Assembly: GCA_021372335.1 (NCBI GenBank)
Contig: JAJFUR010000002.1
Location: 1 to 47,862, forward strand
DNA: 47,862 nucleotides
DNA from: Methanobacteriota archaeon
GTDB taxonomy: Archaea; Thermoplasmatota; Thermoplasmata; Methanomassiliicoccales; UBA472
Direction of reading: 5' to 3'
The position numbers and the translations under genes were made by a program. Below, piece by piece: positions 16,611-24,378 of the stretch (its first letter is position 1; each line of letters opens with the position of its first letter). A model generated the notes under the pieces. The model was not told the DNA's origin. It was given only the letters and a program-made list of their open reading frames with translations, and made no database searches.

Positions 16611-16979
16611 TCACTCCGACATCAGCTTGAGGATGGCCTCCGCAGGCTGGCCATCGCATTCCTTCAGGGCGTGCAGCGCCCTTTCCTTCGACGCCCCGGT
16701 CTGGGACATCACCAGCTGCACATCCTCCTCCGGGATGTCCGGGGCCTCCTGCACGGCCTTCTGACGGGGCCGGACCTCCATCTCCCCCGCCACCTGGTAC
16801 GTCTTCTGGCCCTGCATTGTGATGCATGTCACCGCGGCCTCCTTGATGACATAGTCCTTGTCCGCGGTCCTGATCACGACCTCCTCCACGCCCTGCATCT
16901 CCTCCTGGGAGATGCCCATGCGCTTCATGGCCTGCTTCATCTGGCGCGGATTGACGCCCCTGCCCATTCCTGGCATCAT
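16611..16979 (-). CDS. nac: Nascent polypeptide-associated complex protein (archaeal alpha-NAC)
   Basis: The protein has 122 residues from the ATG at 16979; the next codon is also ATG (16976). The start MMPGMGRGVNPRQMKQAMKR is typical of archaeal NAC. The central NAC domain (VVIRTADKDYVIKEAAVTCI) forms a homodimeric barrel, and the last ~40 residues (EEDVQLVMSQTGASKERALHAL...AEAILKLMSE) form a UBA domain. It binds emerging chains at the ribosome. It leads a short operon with hypC. Confidence 0.94.
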   Translation of the reverse strand: MMPGMGRGVNPRQMKQAMKRMGISQEEMQGVEEVVIRTADKDYVIKEAAVTCITMQGQKTYQVAGEMEVRPRQKAVQEAPDIPEEDVQLVMSQTGASKERALHALKECDGQPAEAILKLMSE

Positions 16980-17008
16980 GAGATCGCTCGACGGATTAAT
17001 CCTACCGG

Positions 17009-17016
17009 TATAAAAA
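17009..17016 (-). promoter_or_regulatory. TATA box for nac-hypC
   Basis: The minus strand reads TTTTATAC, about 33 bases before the ATG at 16979, giving a leader of under 10 bases. Confidence 0.55.
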
Positions 17017-17040
17017 CAGTTGGGATTTATCCAACGCCGT

Positions 17041-17718
17041 TCAGAACAGGGTGGCCTGCTGCATCCGTTGCGGCACAACCATGTCCGGGTGGTCGAGGTG
17101 CGAATCGTTGACCATGTCGGAAACAGGATAGGCGTCCATGCTGGCGGCGGGCAGCGGTTCGAACATCTCCGAGAGCGTGTCCGCGGAGAGCACCTCCTTG
17201 GAAACCCATTCCGCCTCCCTTTCCGGACGCAGTATCACCGGCATCCGGTCGTGGATCGGCGCTATCGTCGCGTTCGCCGCTGTGGTGAGGATGGAAAAGG
17301 TGACCAGGTCCTTCCCCTCCTTGGACCAGGTGTCGTAGATCCCGGCCATGGCGAAGTACTCCTGCTCCTTTACTCTGACATGATAGGGGCGTTTCCGTGG
17401 TCCTTGCCTCTGCCACTCATAAAAACCGGTGGCCGGGACCAGGCACCTCTGGCGGTTGAGCAGGGGCTTGAACATCGGCTTCTCCATGACCGATTCCGAG
17501 CGGACGTTTATGAGCTTGAGGCCGAACTCCTCGCCCTTGGCCCAGTGCGGCACCAGCCCCCATCTCATCATCTTAACGCTCTTGGCCTCCCCACCCACGA
17601 TGATCGGCACCTGCTGGAAGGGCGCGATGTTGTACCGCGGCCTCAGCTCCGGGACCTCGGGCACCCCGAACCGGGTGGAAAAGCCGTACACCAGGCCGAG
17701 GGAGAAGCGACCGCACAT
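17041..17718 (-). CDS. SRAP-domain abasic-site protein (YedK/HMCES family)
   Basis: This 225-residue protein begins MCGRFSLG. Cys2 becomes the N-terminal residue that cross-links abasic sites in single-stranded DNA through a thiazolidine. Other family residues are present: Asn in RYNIAP, WGLVPHWA, the glutamate in NVRSES, GFYEW, and the catalytic histidine in IHDRMPVIL. It should protect single-stranded DNA at stalled forks. It is a single gene with a possible minus-strand TATA element (TTACTAAACC, 17748-17757) about 35 bases upstream. The older name is SOS response-associated peptidase, but the DNA cross-link role is better supported for the family. Confidence 0.93.
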   Translation of the reverse strand: MCGRFSLGLVYGFSTRFGVPEVPELRPRYNIAPFQQVPIIVGGEAKSVKMMRWGLVPHWAKGEEFGLKLINVRSESVMEKPMFKPLLNRQRCLVPATGFYEWQRQGPRKRPYHVRVKEQEYFAMAGIYDTWSKEGKDLVTFSILTTAANATIAPIHDRMPVILRPEREAEWVSKEVLSADTLSEMFEPLPAASMDAYPVSDMVNDSHLDHPDMVVPQRMQQATLF

Positions 17719-17787
17719 GCGAATACGATTGAATACAGAACGGAAAAAGGTTTAGTAAGGCGTTCGGAAGGGGGTTGCGAGATCGCA

Positions 17788-19131
17788 TCATAGTACGCGG
17801 AGGTACCGCTGTATCTCCCAGTCGGTGACATGCTTCCGGTACTCGTCCCATTCCAAGCCCTTGATGTGCAGGTAGTGGTTGAAGATGTGCTCCCCCAGCG
17901 CCTCCTTCATCACCTTGCTCTCCGCCAGCACGTCCAATGCGTCCCCCAGGTTCATCGGGAGGTCCTCGATCCTGTGCCTGCGGCGATCTTCCGGGGACAT
18001 GTGGTAGATGTCCTTCTCGATCGGCTCTCCGGGGCTGAGCCTGTTCTTGATGCCGTCCAGACCAGCCGCGAGCATGACGGCGAACTGCAGGTAGGGGTTC
18101 CCGGCCGGGTCAGGGTTCCTCTGCTCCACCCGGGTGCGCATCCCGCGCCCCGCAGGCACCCTCAGCAGGGCGCTGCGGTTCATGTTGGCCCATGAAATGT
18201 AGCAGGGGGCCTCATACCCGGGGACCAGGCGCTTGTAGGAGTTGACGTAGGAGGCCAGGATGGCACAGTTCTCCTTGGCGTGGGCCAATAGTCCGCCCAT
18301 GAAGTTCATGGCCATCTCGCTCAGCCCCCACTTTCCTTCCGGGTCGTAGAACGCGTTCCTGTCCTTGTTGGACAGGGACATGTGCACATGCATGCCCGAG
18401 CCGTTCTCGCCGTACAGCGGCTTGGGCATGAAGCTGGCGTACAGGCCGTACTTCTGGGCGATGCACTTCACCCCGTACTTGAGGGTGAGCATGCGGTCGG
18501 CCATGGTGAGGGCGCTCTGGTAGCGCAGGTCGATCTCAACCTGGCCGGGGGCGACCTCGTGGTGGGAAGCCTCCATATCGTACCCGAGCGTATCGAAGGC
18601 GAGGACCATCTCCTTCCTGGCGACCTCGCCCTTGTCCTGGGGCATCAGGTCGAAATAGCCTCCGGCATCCGCGGGGACAAGGACGGGGACGCCGTTCTGC
18701 ATCGGGAACATGAAGAACTCGAACTCCGGGCCCACGTTGAACTCGTAGCCCATCTCCTTCACCCTGTCCACCATCTTCTCCAGCGCCCAGCGGGGGTCCC
18801 CCTTGAATCGGTTGCCGCTGTGGTCGGAGATGGTGCACATGAAGCGGGCGGTTTTGACCCCTGAGTCCATCCAGGGATAGATCTGGAAGGAGTCGAGGAT
18901 GGGGTTGGCCCTCATGTCGGACTCCTCGATGGTCGCATAACCGAGGATGGAGGAGCCGTCGAGGTACACGCCATCGTCGATCACGCTCTCCACCCTGGTG
19001 GTCGGGATGGACACGCTCTTCACGGTCCCTAGTATGTCCGAGAACTGCATCTCGATGAACTTGACGTTCTCCTTCCTCACCCTCTTCAAGATGTCCTCTT
19101 TCATCTCGGCGTAGTCCTTGTCGGTGGCCAT
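17788..19131 (-). CDS. glnA: Glutamine synthetase, type I (GSI-alpha size)
   Basis: The protein has 447 residues from the ATG at 19131 (MATDKDYAEMKEDILKRVRK). The frame is open further upstream, but the TATA element at 19155-19165 would exclude that. It makes glutamine from glutamate, ammonia and ATP in a cytoplasmic dodecamer. Landmarks are the beta-grasp DGSSILGYATIEESDM, the metal-binding EFEFFMFP, NGSGMHVHMS, NSYKRLVPGYEAP, and the RVEQRNPDPAGNPYL active-site segment. The region equivalent to the adenylylated tyrosine loop of GSI-beta reads EKDIYHMSPEDRR; with the short length this points to GSI-alpha without adenylylation. Palindromes upstream may serve nitrogen control. Confidence 0.95.
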   Translation of the reverse strand: MATDKDYAEMKEDILKRVRKENVKFIEMQFSDILGTVKSVSIPTTRVESVIDDGVYLDGSSILGYATIEESDMRANPILDSFQIYPWMDSGVKTARFMCTISDHSGNRFKGDPRWALEKMVDRVKEMGYEFNVGPEFEFFMFPMQNGVPVLVPADAGGYFDLMPQDKGEVARKEMVLAFDTLGYDMEASHHEVAPGQVEIDLRYQSALTMADRMLTLKYGVKCIAQKYGLYASFMPKPLYGENGSGMHVHMSLSNKDRNAFYDPEGKWGLSEMAMNFMGGLLAHAKENCAILASYVNSYKRLVPGYEAPCYISWANMNRSALLRVPAGRGMRTRVEQRNPDPAGNPYLQFAVMLAAGLDGIKNRLSPGEPIEKDIYHMSPEDRRRHRIEDLPMNLGDALDVLAESKVMKEALGEHIFNHYLHIKGLEWDEYRKHVTDWEIQRYLRVL

Positions 19132-19154
19132 TGGGAAGGGGTTACAGTGAGGTA

Positions 19155-19165
19155 CATTAAATATC
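19155..19165 (-). promoter_or_regulatory. TATA box for glnA
   Basis: The minus strand reads GATATTTAATG, centred about 29 bases before ATG 19131, so the mRNA is nearly leaderless. Confidence 0.55.
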
Positions 19166-19203
19166 TTTCTAAGCAACAAATGTGCATCGTTAAGCCTATA
19201 GAC

Positions 19204-19245
19204 TATGCATTTGCATATTCTATATCACATATAATGTACATGTGA
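19204..19245. promoter_or_regulatory. Palindromic operator candidates upstream of glnA
   Basis: TATGCA-TT-TGCATA (19204-19217) is a perfect 14-base palindrome. TCACAT-N9-ATGTGA (19225-19230 with 19240-19245) encloses ATGTACAT (19234-19241). Both lie 40-85 bases upstream of the glnA TATA element. They do not match the GGAA-N6-TTCC pattern of NrpR. An Lrp-family regulator encoded at 20579 is a candidate binder; this is inference. Confidence 0.45.
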
Positions 19246-19268
19246 ATGTTTTTTTGATGATATTTGCT

Positions 19269-20435
19269 CTATTTGAGCAAACGCAATACCCCATCGATCA
19301 GCGCCCCTGGGTCCACCTGGTCGGACGTCCCTCCGCTGGCGAACGCCGGTTTGCCGCCTCCCCTTCCCCCGTAGGGAGCGAGCGCTTCCCTCAGGATGGT
19401 CACGCAATCGATGTCCACGTCCGGGGACCGGGCGAGCACCAGGAACGTCCTCTCATCCTGACAGACCAGAACGGCCACCGAGCCCCCTCCGGCGACCAGT
19501 TCGTTCGCCCATTCCATCACTAGCCTCCTGTCCAAGGCCAGGAACGAGCCGGTGAACACCTTCCAGGGGCCGAGTTCCCGCGGACGCAGGGATGCCAGCG
19601 CCGTCCTGCCGTACACCTTCAACGCCTCCCTGGCCCTGTTCAGTTCCCTCTCCCGGTTGTCGAAGGCGGTCAGGCTGTCCTGCGGAAGCGCCCCCATCCT
19701 CTCGCCTAGCATGAGCGCGCTTATGGAGAGGTCGACGGCCGCCCTCACCGCCTCCGGCCCCACCAGGAACTCGATCTCCCAGTCCCCCGCGGGCTTGGCG
19801 GACGTGAACTTGTTGACGAGCAGCATGCCGATCTCGCGGGCGTCCCCCAAGTGCACACCAGCGCAGGCGGCGTGATCGTGCTCCCCGATGCTGACCACCC
19901 TGACCATCCTTTCGGATATACGGTCCAGCTTGGCCCTCGGTCCGCCCTCCCCTATGCTCTCCCGGTCCACGAGATGGCTGCTGACCTTCGCTCCCTGGGC
20001 GATGATGGAGTTGACCTCCTGCACCGCCTCCCGCACGATCCCCCAGTCCAGATGGCCCTTGACGACCAGGACCTTCCTTTCCCGGGCCAGGGAGATCTTG
20101 ACCAACTCCATGTCGGTGCGTCTGGAGAGGGAGGAGAAGAGCAGGTGCTCGCCGGTGTGGGCCCTCATCAGGGCGTAGCGGTTCTCCCAGTCCAAGGTCC
20201 CGTGGACCTTGTCCCCGACGGTGAAGGCGTGCCCTGGTACGCGGTGCGCTATCTCGTCCTTCCCCCTCATTCCGAGGACGGGAAGCCCTGCCAACGTTCC
20301 CTGGTCCCTTTCCTGCCCCCCGCCCCCCGGGTAGAAGGCGGTGCGATCGAGCACGACCCATTCCCCCTCCACCTTGGTCACTGTGGCATCGAACTCCTTC
20401 AGGTAGGGGTCGCTCTCGTACAGCCTCAGGGTCAT
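19269..20435 (-). CDS. alaX: Alanyl-tRNA editing protein AlaX-L (AlaRS editing domain with DHHA1)
   Basis: The protein has 388 residues from the ATG at 20435 (MTLRLYESDPYLKEFDATVT). It hydrolyses Ser- or Gly-tRNA(Ala) made in error by AlaRS. The zinc-binding editing core is present: AHTGEHLL (HxxxH) and CAGVHLGD (CxxxH), plus the DRTAFYPGGGGQ strand shared with AlaRS. Residues ~260-388 form the DHHA1 domain with the glycine-rich GGRGGGKPAFASGG. Residue length fits the long AlaX form. It is divergent from the Lrp gene at 20579 and reads toward glnA, with a perfect 7-base stem (TTTGCTC/GAGCAAA, 19263-19281) across its stop codon. Confidence 0.93.
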   Translation of the reverse strand: MTLRLYESDPYLKEFDATVTKVEGEWVVLDRTAFYPGGGGQERDQGTLAGLPVLGMRGKDEIAHRVPGHAFTVGDKVHGTLDWENRYALMRAHTGEHLLFSSLSRRTDMELVKISLARERKVLVVKGHLDWGIVREAVQEVNSIIAQGAKVSSHLVDRESIGEGGPRAKLDRISERMVRVVSIGEHDHAACAGVHLGDAREIGMLLVNKFTSAKPAGDWEIEFLVGPEAVRAAVDLSISALMLGERMGALPQDSLTAFDNRERELNRAREALKVYGRTALASLRPRELGPWKVFTGSFLALDRRLVMEWANELVAGGGSVAVLVCQDERTFLVLARSPDVDIDCVTILREALAPYGGRGGGKPAFASGGTSDQVDPGALIDGVLRLLK

Positions 20436-20458
20436 GGGCGGCTGATTGGTGTTCCCTA

Positions 20459-20468
20459 TGCATAAAGT
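20459..20468 (-). promoter_or_regulatory. TATA box for alaX
   Basis: The minus strand reads CTTTATGCAT-like sequence, centred about 28 bases before ATG 20435, supporting that start over more distal in-frame codons. Confidence 0.5.
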
Positions 20469-20518
20469 CCTCGTTAAGTCTTGGAAGGAAGTGTTAGACA
20501 ATTGCGCACTCTATTCCC

Positions 20519-20540
20519 GTCTTAAAAGACATATATCTAA
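20519..20540 (+). promoter_or_regulatory. Promoter of the Lrp gene with adjoining palindrome
   Basis: The perfect palindrome GTCTT-AA-AAGAC (20519-20530) directly abuts the TATA element ATATATCTAA (20531-20540), where BRE would lie. A protein bound there would block TFB/TBP, the usual arrangement for Lrp autoregulation in archaea. Confidence 0.5.
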
Positions 20541-20578
20541 GGAAGGCATTGTAGAGGCGGGACCACGGGGCGTTCATC

Positions 20579-21043
20579 ATGCTTGACGAATTGGACAAGA
20601 GGATAATCGAGGAGCTGTGCAGGTCCAGCCAGGGGTCCTCCAGGGCCATTGCCAAGAGGCTGGGCATCCATCCCACCACCCTGATCCAAAGGGTGCGCAA
20701 CCTGGAGAGCCGCAATATCATCCGCGGCTACCGGGCCAACGTCGACTATATGAAGCTGGGCTATGAGTTCATGGCCATAGTGCATATCTATGTCGAGGGG
20801 GACCTCATGGAGGTGCAGCGGAGGATCACGGAGCTGAAGAACGTCATGGCCGTCCTGGACGTCACGGGCGAGTGCGACTCCATCGCCTGGGTGGCCTGCC
20901 GCTCCCGCGAGGAGTTCAGCCAGGTGGTGAAGTCCATGCTCACCATAAAGGGGGTCAAGAAGACCAATACCTATGTCATCCTGAATGTGATCAAGGACCC
21001 CTTCAACTTTCTGCCGGACTTCAGCCCGATCGAGCAGAAATGA
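20579..21043 (+). CDS. Lrp/AsnC-family transcription regulator
   Basis: The 154-residue protein has an N-terminal helix-turn-helix (about 1-50: LDELDKRIIEELC, then SSRAIAKRLGIHPTTLIQRV as the recognition part) followed by IIRGYRANVDYMKLGY. It then has an RAM-type ligand domain (about 60-140) with VLDVTGECDSIAWVACRSRE, which usually binds an amino acid at the dimer interface. A palindrome sits on its own TATA element, suggesting autoregulation. Nearby genes are glnA and aminoacyl-tRNA functions, so an amino-acid or nitrogen signal is plausible, but the ligand is not readable. Confidence 0.92.
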   Translation: MLDELDKRIIEELCRSSQGSSRAIAKRLGIHPTTLIQRVRNLESRNIIRGYRANVDYMKLGYEFMAIVHIYVEGDLMEVQRRITELKNVMAVLDVTGECDSIAWVACRSREEFSQVVKSMLTIKGVKKTNTYVILNVIKDPFNFLPDFSPIEQK

Positions 21044-21156
21044 GGGCTGCAGAGGAGCGTTCCGTCCATAGCGCCTCTCATCCCTTGGCAGTTTGGACCT
21101 GTTGAACCGATTACATTGCCATTCGGGAGGCTCGGCCAGGTCAGTAGTGGATAAGG

Positions 21157-21166
21157 GTTTAATAGG
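21157..21166 (+). promoter_or_regulatory. TATA box for aspS
   Basis: GTTTAATAGG implies a start near 21187 and a leader of about 24 bases before ATG 21211. Confidence 0.5.
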
Positions 21167-21210
21167 GCGTCCACGTTACTCCGGCCTACCGACCATATCC
21201 AACCAGAGGA

Positions 21211-23037
21211 ATGGAGATGTTGAGGACACACCATTGCGGACAACTGACGAAGGGGGACCTTGGCAAGAGAGTGACCCTCGCTGGTTGGGTAAGGTTCTAC
21301 AGGGACCATGGGGGGGTGCTGTTCTACGATATAGCGGACTCCCACGGGAGCACCCAAGCGGTGTTCGACCCTGAGGCCACCACCAGCGGGGACTTGGACC
21401 GGTTGGAGGGTGTCCTCAATAGCATCGGCCGCGAGTACGTCGTCGCCGTCACCGGCACCGTGCGGGACAGGGTGGAGGGGACGACCGATCCCAGGAACCC
21501 GACGGGGGAGATCGAGGTGCTCATCGAGGACGCGGAGGTCCTCAACCGCTCGAAGCCCATCCCGTTTGAGGTGGCCGAGCAGAAGAACTCCATGCTGCCC
21601 GGCGAGGACCTCAGGATGCGGTATCGCTACCTGGACCTCAGGCGCAAGGAGATGAACGCCAACCTGAGGTTCCGTTCGAGGCTCATCTCCTCCGCCCGCC
21701 GCTTCCTGGAGTCCGAGGGATTCATGGAGGTGGAGACCCCGATGTTGACCCGCAGCAGCCGGGAGGGCGCCAGGGACTTCCTGGTCCCCTCCCGGACCAT
21801 GCCAGGGCATTTCTACGCTCTCCCCCAGTCCCCCCAGCTCTACAAGCAGATGCTGATGGTCGGCGGCGTCGAGCGCTACTTCCAGATCGCCCGATGCTTC
21901 CGCGACGAGGACAGCAGGGCGGACCGTCAACCCGAGTTCACGCAGCTCGACCTGGAGATGTCCTTCGTGGATATGGACGACATCCTGAGCATGGTCGAGC
22001 GCATGTACGCCTTCGTCTGGAAGGAGCTTTTCAACGAGCCGTTGCCTATCCCGTTCCCGCGCATCGAGCTGAAGGACGCGCTGTCCAAGTACGGGACGGA
22101 CGCCCCCGATGTCCGGTTCGGGTTGGAGATGGAGGAGGTGACCGACCTGGTGAGGGCCGCTCCCTACGAGATATTCCAGAAGGTCCTTTCCAAGGGAGGC
22201 ATGGTCACCTGCATAAACCTGAAAGCCTCGATGCTGAGGGAGCAGGACGCCGACGGCGCCGTCGGCAGGAAGCAGGTCGACCGCCTGATCGAATGGGCCA
22301 AGGGTCAGGGCATGGGCGGGCTCACCTGGATGCGGATGACCCCGGAGGGGTTGAGTTCCAACATCGTGAAGTACTTTCCTGTGGAGGTGCGGAAGGCCAT
22401 CGCCGCCCGCACCGCCGCCGAGCCCGGGGACCTGCTGCTGTTCCTGGCCGGCCCTAGGGAGGGCACGCTCAAGGCCGGGGGGCAGCTCCGCTTGAAGCTG
22501 GCCAGGGATCTGGGGCTCCTCGAGGGGAAGGGACACCAGTTCGTCTGGGTCGTTTCCTGCCCCCTGTTCCAGAGGGACCCTGCGACGGGAGGCCTCACCT
22601 CCTTCCACCACCCCTTCGTGAGACCGGTCGGGGATGTCATCCCGGAGGGCAAGGAGTGCGCCACCGCCATGGGGCGCTCGTACGACCTGGTGCTGGATGG
22701 CAGCGAGATAGGCTCGGGCTCGCTGAGGAACCACGACCCGGCCATGCAGCGCAGGGTGTTCAGCATCCTTGGGATGGATGAGGCCACAATGCAGAGGGAG
22801 TTCGACTTCTTCTTGGAGGCGTTGGAGTACGGCGCGCCCCCGCACGGGGGGATAGGCATGGGCATCGACCGCTTGTGCGCCATGCTCCTCGGCTGCGAGA
22901 GCATCCGGGACGTGATCGCCTTCCCGAAGAACAAGAAGTTCCAGTCCCTCGTGGACGGCGCGCCCACGAAGGTGGAGGAGGCCAAGCTCTCCGAGCTGCA
23001 GCTCCTTTCCCTGGCCGAGGATGACGATGGGGCCTAG
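21211..23037 (+). CDS. aspS: Aspartyl-tRNA synthetase, bacterial type with GAD domain, probably non-discriminating
   Basis: The protein has 608 residues; archaeal AspRS is about 430. It matches the bacterial form: N-terminal anticodon domain (RTHHCGQL...VTLAGWV), motif 1 region ETPMLTRSSREGARDFLVPS, motif 2 RCFRDEDSRADRQPEFTQLD, a GAD insertion (about 290-415), WVVSCPLFQRD, and motif 3 GIGMGIDRLCAMLLG. His33 in RDHGGV and Gly90 in VEGTTD align with His31 and Gly82 of Pseudomonas aeruginosa AspRS, reported to allow tRNA-Asn charging; E. coli has Leu and Lys there. It probably charges both tRNA-Asp and tRNA-Asn, with GatCAB converting Asp-tRNA-Asn. Horizontal gain from bacteria is inferred. Confidence 0.93.
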   Translation: MEMLRTHHCGQLTKGDLGKRVTLAGWVRFYRDHGGVLFYDIADSHGSTQAVFDPEATTSGDLDRLEGVLNSIGREYVVAVTGTVRDRVEGTTDPRNPTGEIEVLIEDAEVLNRSKPIPFEVAEQKNSMLPGEDLRMRYRYLDLRRKEMNANLRFRSRLISSARRFLESEGFMEVETPMLTRSSREGARDFLVPSRTMPGHFYALPQSPQLYKQMLMVGGVERYFQIARCFRDEDSRADRQPEFTQLDLEMSFVDMDDILSMVERMYAFVWKELFNEPLPIPFPRIELKDALSKYGTDAPDVRFGLEMEEVTDLVRAAPYEIFQKVLSKGGMVTCINLKASMLREQDADGAVGRKQVDRLIEWAKGQGMGGLTWMRMTPEGLSSNIVKYFPVEVRKAIAARTAAEPGDLLLFLAGPREGTLKAGGQLRLKLARDLGLLEGKGHQFVWVVSCPLFQRDPATGGLTSFHHPFVRPVGDVIPEGKECATAMGRSYDLVLDGSEIGSGSLRNHDPAMQRRVFSILGMDEATMQREFDFFLEALEYGAPPHGGIGMGIDRLCAMLLGCESIRDVIAFPKNKKFQSLVDGAPTKVEEAKLSELQLLSLAEDDDGA

Positions 23038-23051
23038 GGTCCGCTAGGCCC
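23030..23051. terminator. Perfect hairpin spanning both convergent stop codons
   Basis: GGGCCTAG (23030-23037) and CTAGGCCC (23044-23051) pair fully around the loop GGTCCG. The TAG stop of aspS is in one arm and the TAG stop of gatB, on the other strand, is in the other. The two genes are six bases apart. No T-run follows on either side, so a terminator role is a guess; transcript-end protection is an alternative. Confidence 0.5.
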
Positions 23052-24378
23052 TCCGTTCCATCTGCCTTTTGACCTCTTCGACCACCTCTTTGGAGGAGTG
23101 CCGCCCCCTGCTCTCCTTCATCGCGTGCCCGATGACGGTGTTGGCGGCCTTGGGGTTCCTCCGATAGTCGGCCAGGACCTCCGGGTGGGCGTCGATGTAG
23201 TCGGAGATCAGCTTGGAGAGGTCATCCTCCGTGCCGGAGGCCTCCTCCTGCCGCACCCCTGCCAGGGCCAGGATGCGGCGCTTGGCCTCGATGTCGTTGA
23301 TGTGCCCCTCCGCGTCGGCCTTCACTATCTGGACCAGCTCCGGCCAAATGGCCTGGTCCTGCAGGGTCGACCAGTTCCCCGAGATCGGCCCGGTGGTCCA
23401 TGCGACCGCCCTTTCCGCGGGAACGTGATGGCAGAGCTCCTCGAACAGGTCCGTTAGCCGGGACGACGTCAGGACGAGCTGCTTGGCCGTGACCTCCGCT
23501 ATCCCATAGGAGGCGACAAGGCGCCTGGCCCTTGCCAGCGGCGTCTCCTTCAGGTCCAGGGCCCGGAGCATGTTCCCGGTCCGGAACTCGCCCAGGTCCG
23601 GTTCCCCTATGTACCCGTAGTCCTCCTCGGTCTCCTTCTCCCGGGCGGAGGTGGTCACCTTGCGCTCCTCGTCGAAGCGGCGGGTCTCCCTCACCACCCT
23701 CTTGCCGGCCGCGATGAGCTTGTACTGCCGGCCCGCCTCGAATCTCAGGGCCCTTTCCAGGTTCCGCAGGCCCTGCACGTTCTTGACCTCCACCCTCTCC
23801 TCCCCGACGGAGATGTTGGCGTCCACCCGGACCGTCTGCTCGTCCTGGGCCTCCAGCCCGCAGAGGGCGCGCAGCTCGATCACCAGCTGGTCGATGAACG
23901 TCCTTGCCTCCTCGGGGGAGGTGAGGTCGGGAGCGGTGACGATCTCCACCAGCGGTATGCCGGAGCGGTTGTAGTCCACGAAGGCAATCTCCTCCCCGGG
24001 GCGGCCCACCCTCCTTATCCGGCCGGGGTCCTCCTCGAGGTGCACGCGCCAGATGCCGATGCTCCGGCCGTTCAGCTCGAAGCGCCCGTCCGTGCCCAAC
24101 GGTGTTTCGTACTGCGTGATCTGGAAGTTCTTCGGCAGGTCGGGATAGAAGTAGGTCTTGCGGGAGAACCACACCCTCTCCTCTATCCTGCAATCCAGGA
24201 ACTGGGCTATGCCCAGCCCTATCTCCAGGGCCTTGCGGTTCAGCGAAGGCCTGGAGCCCGGGTACCCGAGACAGACCGGGCAGATGTTGTGGTTCGGCTC
24301 GGCGGGGGCGGTCGGGCAGGGGCAGAAGAGCTTGGAGCGGGTGGGAAGCTGGAAGTGCATTTCCAAGCCTATTTTCAT
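23044..24378 (-). CDS. gatB: Asp/Glu-tRNA amidotransferase subunit B
   Basis: The protein has 444 residues from ATG 24378, which overlaps the gatA stop (ATGA). It starts MKIGLEMHFQLPTRSKLFCP, matching GatB. The zinc-type cysteines in FCPCPTAP and NICPVCLGYPGSRP are followed by the kinase-like core (SRKTYFYPDLPKNFQITQ, RVHLEEDPGR, DYNRSGIPLVEIVT), which binds ATP and activates the carboxylate. The C-terminal helical YqeY-like tail (about 300-444) binds tRNA. With GatA and GatC it amidates misacylated tRNA using glutamine. Its end is convergent with aspS. Confidence 0.95.
   Translation of the reverse strand: MKIGLEMHFQLPTRSKLFCPCPTAPAEPNHNICPVCLGYPGSRPSLNRKALEIGLGIAQFLDCRIEERVWFSRKTYFYPDLPKNFQITQYETPLGTDGRFELNGRSIGIWRVHLEEDPGRIRRVGRPGEEIAFVDYNRSGIPLVEIVTAPDLTSPEEARTFIDQLVIELRALCGLEAQDEQTVRVDANISVGEERVEVKNVQGLRNLERALRFEAGRQYKLIAAGKRVVRETRRFDEERKVTTSAREKETEEDYGYIGEPDLGEFRTGNMLRALDLKETPLARARRLVASYGIAEVTAKQLVLTSSRLTDLFEELCHHVPAERAVAWTTGPISGNWSTLQDQAIWPELVQIVKADAEGHINDIEAKRRILALAGVRQEEASGTEDDLSKLISDYIDAHPEVLADYRRNPKAANTVIGHAMKESRGRHSSKEVVEEVKRQMERRA

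Noticed and set aside
19263-19281. TTTGCTC/GAGCAAA hairpin as alaX terminator
   Set aside because: No T-run follows on the minus strand; the adjacent plus-strand T-run is on the wrong side for alaX.
20971-22845. 624-codon open frame antisense to aspS
   Set aside because: It is a shadow of a well-supported synthetase gene and has no family similarity.
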